Assembly (NCBI GenBank): GCA_008638375.1
Contig: CM018051.1
Span: 35,127,740-35,191,739 of the forward strand
Direction of reading: 5' to 3'
DNA: 64,000 nt
Source of the DNA: Nyssa sinensis
Taxonomy: Eukaryota > Streptophyta > Magnoliopsida > Cornales > Nyssaceae
Shown one piece after another: positions 57,906 through 64,000 of the stretch; position 1 is the stretch's first letter; every line of letters starts with the position of its first letter. The notes below the pieces were generated by a model that saw only the letters and a program-made list of their open reading frames with translations, was not told where the DNA came from and did no database searches. The position numbers and the translations under genes are program-made.

Positions 57906-59105
57906 CTTTTCATTGATTCGGGCCACTTCAAGTTTTCATAAGCTTGAATATGATGAAAGATGTGAGTTAGGGAGGCATTTAATGGGGTATAAGTTTTGTA
58001 CCTTCTAAAGCAAGAATTATTTTGTGCTCTGGATGCCATTCCATTGCCGGGACTTCGGGCCCTCTTTTGTTTTCTTTATTATCTTTATTCTGAGCTTGTT
58101 CATCCTTCTAAACCTACTCCTTGGATTTTTTAACATAATTCTTTGTGTCTTGAAGGTTGATGTACTTTTAAGCTTTCTCCATATGGGCTACTATGTCAAT
58201 TGAAAATGTCCAAATCCCAGTCTTGAAGTCAGAAAAGTTACCAAGAAACTTGCACTACAATCATTCATCTCTGTGAGTTCAATGTTGAAGCGAGTTATGT
58301 ACTTCCTTAATGTCTCCCCCTTAGCCTACTTGACGGTCAATAAGAATTTCGGTCATTTCCTTAATTTTCTACTTGTTAAGAAGCGATCAAGGAATAGTCT
58401 ACTGAGCTTGTATAAGTTGTTAATCAAGTTTAGGAGAGGTTGTGGAACCCCTTGAGGGTTATATTCCTTAGATTGGAAACAAATGTTCTGCACATAAAGG
58501 CATCGGTAACCCCATGCAAAGCCATTATGTGCTGGTAATGAGAAAGATGATCCCCAAGATCCTCCGAACAGTCACAAAGAGTGAATTTTGGGACAAAAAA
58601 AATTTTGGGTCATTCTTGTGCCATTATAGCAAGGATGAATGATGTGGAAAACCTTCTAAGCAATTTGCCTAGTTCGTCTTGCTATGAAAGAACATAATAT
58701 CTTTGGGCCGAGACGGTCTGATCTTGAGAGTTTACTATCTCCTCAACCCTCTAGGGGACCTTGGGCTGGTTTTGTGGCACTGATGCTGGTGCTTGATGTT
58801 GAGTTTGCCCTGGATTCCTCACTTCGGGAATCATTGGCAGATTCTATCTTCTAGTTGCAGAATGATGTTGTTCCATTGAAAATGAAGGGTGTTGATCCTC
58901 TGGTGATTGAAACTTTGGATTTCCTAGGTGTACTCCAAAATTTATAGGTATAGGTATTCTAGTTCTATTCTAATAATAAACAGTGAGATGGATTGGTGGG
59001 GTATCTCTGCCAACCGCTGTTGAGGTTTATGGGTCAGCTCCTGCTTGGGTGGTACCCTAGGGGTGTACTTCTTATGTATTGGGTGGTTCCACATTATGAG
59101 TTTCG
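57906..59105 (-). pseudogene. Tat copy 4 gag fragment
   Basis: Minus-strand translation gives TLRKYITRFNIELTEMND, like SLREYIAGFNTELIES of copy 1, and LSRLFLDRFLTSRKLRK. The AHNGFAWG... frame corresponds to MALHGASDAFMCRTF. DNA similarity to 9100-9720 is plain. It is broken by many stops. LTR G is inserted at its right end. Confidence 0.65.
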
Positions 59106-62100
59106 TGTCCCAAAACCCACCCTATGCGGATTAGGGGTAACGACTGACACTACTATTCGGACAGGCGGTACAGAATCAAATGAATTGCACAAGAGTGATA
59201 ATTTTTTTTTCTTTATTAAATGCAGAAGCTACATATATGCAACTCATCTGATCACAACCGAACTGCAACAACCATCAATCATAATATCTCGAAATACAAT
59301 TTTGATCATCATGAATCACCATTTAAGTCTGACATCATTGCTAAGGTTACAATATCACAATACTCAATATTAAGATCAACCTTACAAAATATATGTTCAA
59401 ATTATGACTTGGAGTTTTACATCATCACTATTGCTTGCAAGCACATTACTAGCTCCACTAGTTGCCATCATTGCATTTCCTCTCATATGGTGCTACTTGA
59501 AAAATTGTTATCAATATGAAGTGAGCTAACTTAGCTCTGTAAGTAAATTCTCTCGCTCTACTATAGGACAAGGTTAGTTTAGGTAATCGAATACAACCCA
59601 ATGGCAAACGAAAAGATATATGTACCAATAGCTAGTCACAAGGAAAATAATTCACCAAAGATGACCCGTGGGTCCAAAGGGCATATCCTAAAGCAATTTG
59701 AACAGAGTGATGTAAACAGTTTAGCAAGTCAATAATAAGGATTCAACCTATACAACAATCAATTGCCAAATATTACAAGATATCACAAGATGCCAAATCG
59801 AATCAACAACCAAAGAGTGCATCATCAGATTATGATCCAATAAAATATATGAGATAATAACAGAATAAATGCTATCAATCAAAAGGGCCCGACAATCCTC
59901 AAAAGCACTCATTTAAGTTCACCACTCAATCGGGTTCTTGAATAGCACTAGAGCTCTTATCATACATCATGTCTTCCATGGACTAAGTGTTGGGCACCAT
60001 TCCCAATCACTGACCCGTAGGTCCATATCAACATCTATAGAATCAAGATGGACATTATGACAGATACAACTGTCGACACTTATAATAATATCATGATCAG
60101 TAGAATTCCACAAGGAATGTATATATACGTGGAATATCAAATTCTCAGTAGTGAGAAACATAGCAGTTTTTCAATATCCAAATCAAAGGTATAGAAATGT
60201 GAAAGCAATCGTATCAAAGATATTGGCAATTGAATTCTATACATATCCACAAGGAAGAATAAGTATCAAATTATGGAATTAATAAATGTTAGGTATGTAT
60301 ACAAATTAGCAACATCAAGGAAATATAATTATGACATGGCTAAGAAAATATTACATATTAGAGTTCAGGTTTACTTACATTGGGTTCTTAGCATCGCATT
60401 CCTATACGGGTACCATAATAGCTATCCCATAACTTTCTTTACATTTTTCATCGTTTGTGTGATCCTATAATCATGGATTAAAAATACATTGCATAATGAA
60501 TTAATATTCATTTTGATCCCAAACATTATTATTCAATATTTTAAGCTCTTTTGAACTTAGTCTATTCAGTTAAGGGTCTTTAAATTCTCCATTTAAAGTT
60601 CCTTAATGTCTTATAACTTATTTGGCCCTTCAAGAGCAAATTGGTAATTTATAGCTTATTTGGCCCTTAAAGGGCATTATGATAATTTATACTTTTAATG
60701 TCTCATTTTTTTTGTGCACAAATTTATGTATTCAGACTCTATTTTGAGTCTATTCGGTCCTTATAACATTTATATAGACTTATTAATTTTATTTTTATAC
60801 TTCTAGTAACTTCATTAAGTCTGAAGGACGTATTCGTCATTTTTTAGTTTGTTACTAAGTCTTATTTTTCTCAAAGTAACATCATCATCAAGTCTGGAAT
60901 ATCTAATATAATTAATTTAGGTTTTTCCATATCTTAATTAATTTATTTGTGACTTATATTAAGCCTAGGGGCATTTTCATAATTTTATACTTTCACGCGT
61001 CATATTTTTTGGTACTTTGTTTGTTAAAATGAACTCCACTGTTGAGTTTGGAATGTCAAATAAAGTCAGAATATGTCACCTTTGACATTTACTGATTTTT
61101 GGATTACTAAGGATAAAATGATAATTTTGACATTTCATATGTCTATTTTTTCGGGACTTTGTTTTACCAAACGGATCCCTCAATTGGGTCCGGAATGTCT
61201 TAAAATATTAAGGTATGTATTTTTACAGTCTTCGGGTTTCAATTGGTCATTTAACTAACCATTCGGACGTATTTGAAATTACTCCAGTTTACCTATTTGT
61301 ATTTTTCAGGATTTAATTTCACAAATTGAACTCTACCATTAAGTCTGGAATGCCCAAAAATATTAGGTTGCACTATTCTTTTACTTTAATTGGTCTAAGG
61401 GCATTTTAATAATTTCTCTTATAATTAAAAAGGTTTAAAATTAAAATTTAATTAATTTCTGGGCTATTTCATAATTAATCAAAATTGTTAGGGTCATTTC
61501 GTAATTAACAGAAACTATTGGGGGTCATTTTACAATTTCAGAAATTATTTAAATAAACCCATTGGTTTAATTAGGCTCCAAGTGAACCGGTCCCAAATAG
61601 TAAATAACCAATTGGTTCGTCCGGTCCATTGCATCATGCTGACGTCATTATGACGTCAACCCTATTTTTTTTTTTTTTTAATCTGAAATGACAACGTTTC
61701 AATAAGTGTTTTAAACCATTTTATAATTCGGTTGTGGCCCGACCCGAATCTGACCCAAGGTACTGGTCTTCTTCCCCATTACTCCGGCGAGGGTTCCGGT
61801 GCCGTTCTCTAGCACCGACGACCATCGCTGGTTGAATTCCGACCACTGTGCAATGTGGTTCGAACCCAATTTTATTGAGGATTCCATTTTTAGTGTCTAA
61901 ATTTAATTTGGGTCAGCCCTTGGCCGTCGATCAACCATTCACAGTGGCCGCTCCGGCGAGGGTTGTTTTTTTGACGACTTACAAATTTTCTATTTTATGG
62001 AGTTATGCTACTTGTTTTGCTCCCGATTTTCTCCCATGTGTTTCTGGAACTACAAGAAATATTTTCCAGTTCCTAAAGCCCTACGAATTGGTCAAACTCC

Positions 62101-62636
62101 CACTTATCAATTTCACCCAACCGTGCTTTCAACTCACTATAACTCCATGGTCTCTTGACCATTTTTAGTGATTCAAGTTGCTGCATGTTCCAATTTTAAT
62201 GCTCATTTGAGCTATGTAGTTAGTTTCAAGCTTTATTCGAGCTAGATCAAAAACTTAGTTTTTCAATAATTCGGGTCTTAGGGTTCTTAAGGCTTTCTTA
62301 GCTCAAACCTTCTCATTTTTCTTCTATTGTCTTTCCTTTACAACATAAAACACATGCATGCATATATAAGTTCAAAAAACAGAAGCTACACCCAAAAAAA
62401 TAATTTCTTAGAGAGAGAATTTACCCCTCTCTCTCTCTCTCTTCAGTTTTTTTCTCTTTCTACTACATCTCTCTCTTCCTTCTTGCTTCTGGTTTCTTCT
62501 TCCTTTTTCTTCACTTTCTCTCTCAACAAGCTTGTCTCTCTCTCTACCCGTACACACATGCACATACGGACACACTTTGGTCTGTTTTTATTTTTCATTT
62601 CTTTTATAATATACACATAATATATATATATATATA
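59106..62636 (-). mobile_element. LTR G: long LTR cut by Tat copy 2
   Basis: It starts TGTCCCAAAACCCACC with GCGGATTAGGGGTAACGACTG, like LTR B. GAGTCC-type modules lie near 60886, 61031, 61176 and 61327, a double TGACGTCA-type motif at 61639-61658, and a CT run near 62425-62442. It stops in a TA run at 62636, where the Tat LTR begins. The missing end should lie beyond the Tat element, outside the window. Confidence 0.7.
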
Positions 62637-63629
62637 TGATGCTACACTTTTCGACTCGCAATAAGTAAGGGCTCTGTGACCTGAAGAACACTCAGAAAGA
62701 TGATCAGAGGACCACCGGATTGGCTCCGGCGGTAGCCGCTCCGATGCTTAAGTAAGTAAAAGGAATTGAAAGACTGTATTGAAAGCTAAAGAATGAGCAT
62801 GAAAATAAAGCGTACCTTTAGGGTTTAATTTATGGACCGTGGCCTTCCTAAGTTGATTAGGATTCGGAGCCATGAATGTAGGGATTTGATCGTCGGAGAT
62901 TGCAGTTACCTTATGGAGTATTGCATAGAGATAACCATAGATGGTAGTTTCCTTGTTGAAGACTATTTCCTTGTTGAAGACTGTCTCCATGTTGAGGATT
63001 GCTTCCTTATTCCCTGCTCGGCATCCGCTAAGGCGGTGATGCGGTCTGGAGTGTTGGTCTGGATCCTGTAATTAACTCTGAGATCCTTATCGGGATATAT
63101 GTGTTCTGGAGGCATATGCTTGGTCACTTCCGACCTTTTGTGTTGATCTAGATGCTCGAGCGCTTAGCCATTAGCTGAGTGAAAGCTGAGTTAGCTGAGC
63201 ATGAGTTGGATTCATAATCATACGTGTCAAGTGCTAATTGGCCTGATCTTTTATGGTATATCAGTTACTCCCCCCCCCCCCAAGTCGATGCTAACCAGCA
63301 ACTAGGGCTAAGCCTTTTTCGGAGAGTCATGTATCATGCCTGTTCACCTTCCAAGGCGACTGTTGGGGCGTCATTTATTGCGCAGCCGGAGATTAAGTCT
63401 TTTCAAGGTCATCATTGTACTGGGCCGATGGTTGGGTTTCTCGAAATAATCATTGTTCCGAACTGTCATGGCGTTTGGGCTTGGTGGGTCCCTTCTGATA
63501 TTGTGCTTATAAATACGGGGTGAGATTTGAAATGACCTTTTCCCCGTCATTTTCACTGTGCTGGAAGATCTCGTCTACCATTGTTGGTTTGTGCGACCTT
63601 GAAGAACACCGGTTTTCTGAGTTAGAACA
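62637..63629 (-). mobile_element. Tat copy 2 3' LTR, about 993 bp
   Basis: The plus strand starts TGATGCTACAC and ends near GTTAGAACA, with a minus-strand purine tract at 63640-63672 beyond it. The first ~620 bp match the copy 1 5' LTR, and the whole resembles the LTR at 38533. It sits in the TA repeat of LTR G. The inner end may be up to 15 bp further right. Confidence 0.75.
63508..63515 (+). promoter_or_regulatory. Candidate antisense TATA box
   Basis: TATAAATA on the plus strand, inside the minus-strand LTR and 169 bp before the antisense ATG at 63684. Placement fits a promoter for the antisense gene. Confidence 0.55.
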
Positions 63630-63683
63630 GGTTCGACTGATATTTTCTCTTCTTTTGCTTCTTTCTTCTTAAGTCCGGGAGTA

Positions 63684-64000
63684 ATGTCTGCTCCTCTTGA
63701 ATCCTCAAATGTAATTGAGAGGGTAGGAAATCCCTCTGAGATGGCTGTGCCATCTCCTGTAGAGAACGTAGGTGACCTTGCCCCCGAAGATGTTGGGGAG
63801 AGGCCTGTTGAACCTCCCCCTAGTCCTGAGGTTAGGATAGTTAATGCCTTTGAAGAGCCCCGAGACAGGGCTAGGGAGACCTCTGGTAGGTCTTCCCATA
63901 GAGAAGAGGGCGAGAGTGCTGTTACTCAAAGCCTTCTGAATGACTAGAGGGTGAAATATAACTTTCCCCCAAATGTGACCTGCAGAGTACCAGGCCCAAT
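63684..64000 (+). pseudogene. Antisense ORF of Tat copy 2 (first exon, runs off the window)
   Basis: The ATG at 63684 gives MSAPLESSNVIERVGNPSEM and continues with EVRIVNAFEEPRDRARETS, aligning with the first 68 residues of copy 1 (MSAPFSSF, EVRIVDAFLEPRNRVGEASS). A TAG at 63945-63947 interrupts the frame, then YNFPPNVTCRVPGP follows up to the edge. The upstream TATA box, leader and start context are all present here. It belongs to the same unknown-function family. Confidence 0.7.

Noticed and set aside
59220..59519. Plus-strand frames of 99-126 residues
   Set aside because: Inside non-coding LTR G; no similarity and not conserved in LTR B.

Overview
This window looks like heterochromatic or intergenic DNA from a flowering plant. 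It is AT-rich and almost entirely nested LTR retrotransposons of plant lineages: Ty3/gypsy Tekay-type chromoviruses, Ty3/gypsy Tat-type elements, and Ty1/copia of Ale-like and SIRE-like types. I found no intact host gene, rRNA, tRNA or CRISPR array. The only trace of a host gene is one orphan exon resembling the NRT1/PTR (NPF) transporter family at 12.8 kb. No species can be named from the sequence.

Layout. 1-4008: leader, primer-binding site and 3.4-kb LTR (A) of a minus-strand gypsy element that runs off the left edge and is inserted into a Tat LTR. 4009-10903: minus-strand Tat element (copy 1) with gag, protease and part of RT, a 30-bp minisatellite, and on the opposite strand a spliced antisense gene. 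10904-13905: AT-rich spacer with a foldback element and the NPF-like exon. 13911-19754: complete copia element with a perfect 5-bp target duplication and a 553-bp duplication inside gag. 20.5-38.2 kb: plus-strand Tat element with decayed pol and an antisense plant-mobile-domain (PMD) gene. That gene is split by a long LTR (B, 25607-34221), which is itself split by a solo LTR (C, 28399-32497). 38.2-39.96 kb: another Tat LTR with gag on one side and an antisense ORF on the other. 39964-50519: two Tekay elements in tandem sharing one LTR (E); the outer LTR (D) has shrunk to 98 bp. 50520-53904: LTR fragment F. 53905-57905: SIRE-like gag and LTR. 57906-59105: Tat gag fragment. 59106-62636: LTR G, cut by the insertion of another Tat element (copy 2), whose LTR and antisense ORF fill 62637-64000.

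The most interesting system is the antisense gene of the Tat elements. Three minus-strand copies (4.2, 39.45 and 63.7 kb) carry an ORF resembling the 'putative gypsy type transposon' domain, read opposite to gag-pol. It starts just inside the 3' LTR, and in two copies it lies downstream of a TATA box within that LTR. The same LTRs have a second TATA box on the sense strand, so they look bidirectional. The plus-strand Tat element holds an unrelated PMD protein in the same antisense position. Both antisense genes contain short GT-AG introns whose removal keeps the reading frame, so they look like spliced genes and not chance ORFs.

All six long LTRs and the 98-bp LTR point the same way. The six long LTRs share roughly 150-bp internal modules, a TGACGTCA-type palindrome and a microsatellite block. 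Most coding regions carry stops, deletions or lost catalytic residues. The copia RT (YVDD intact) is the best-preserved enzyme domain.
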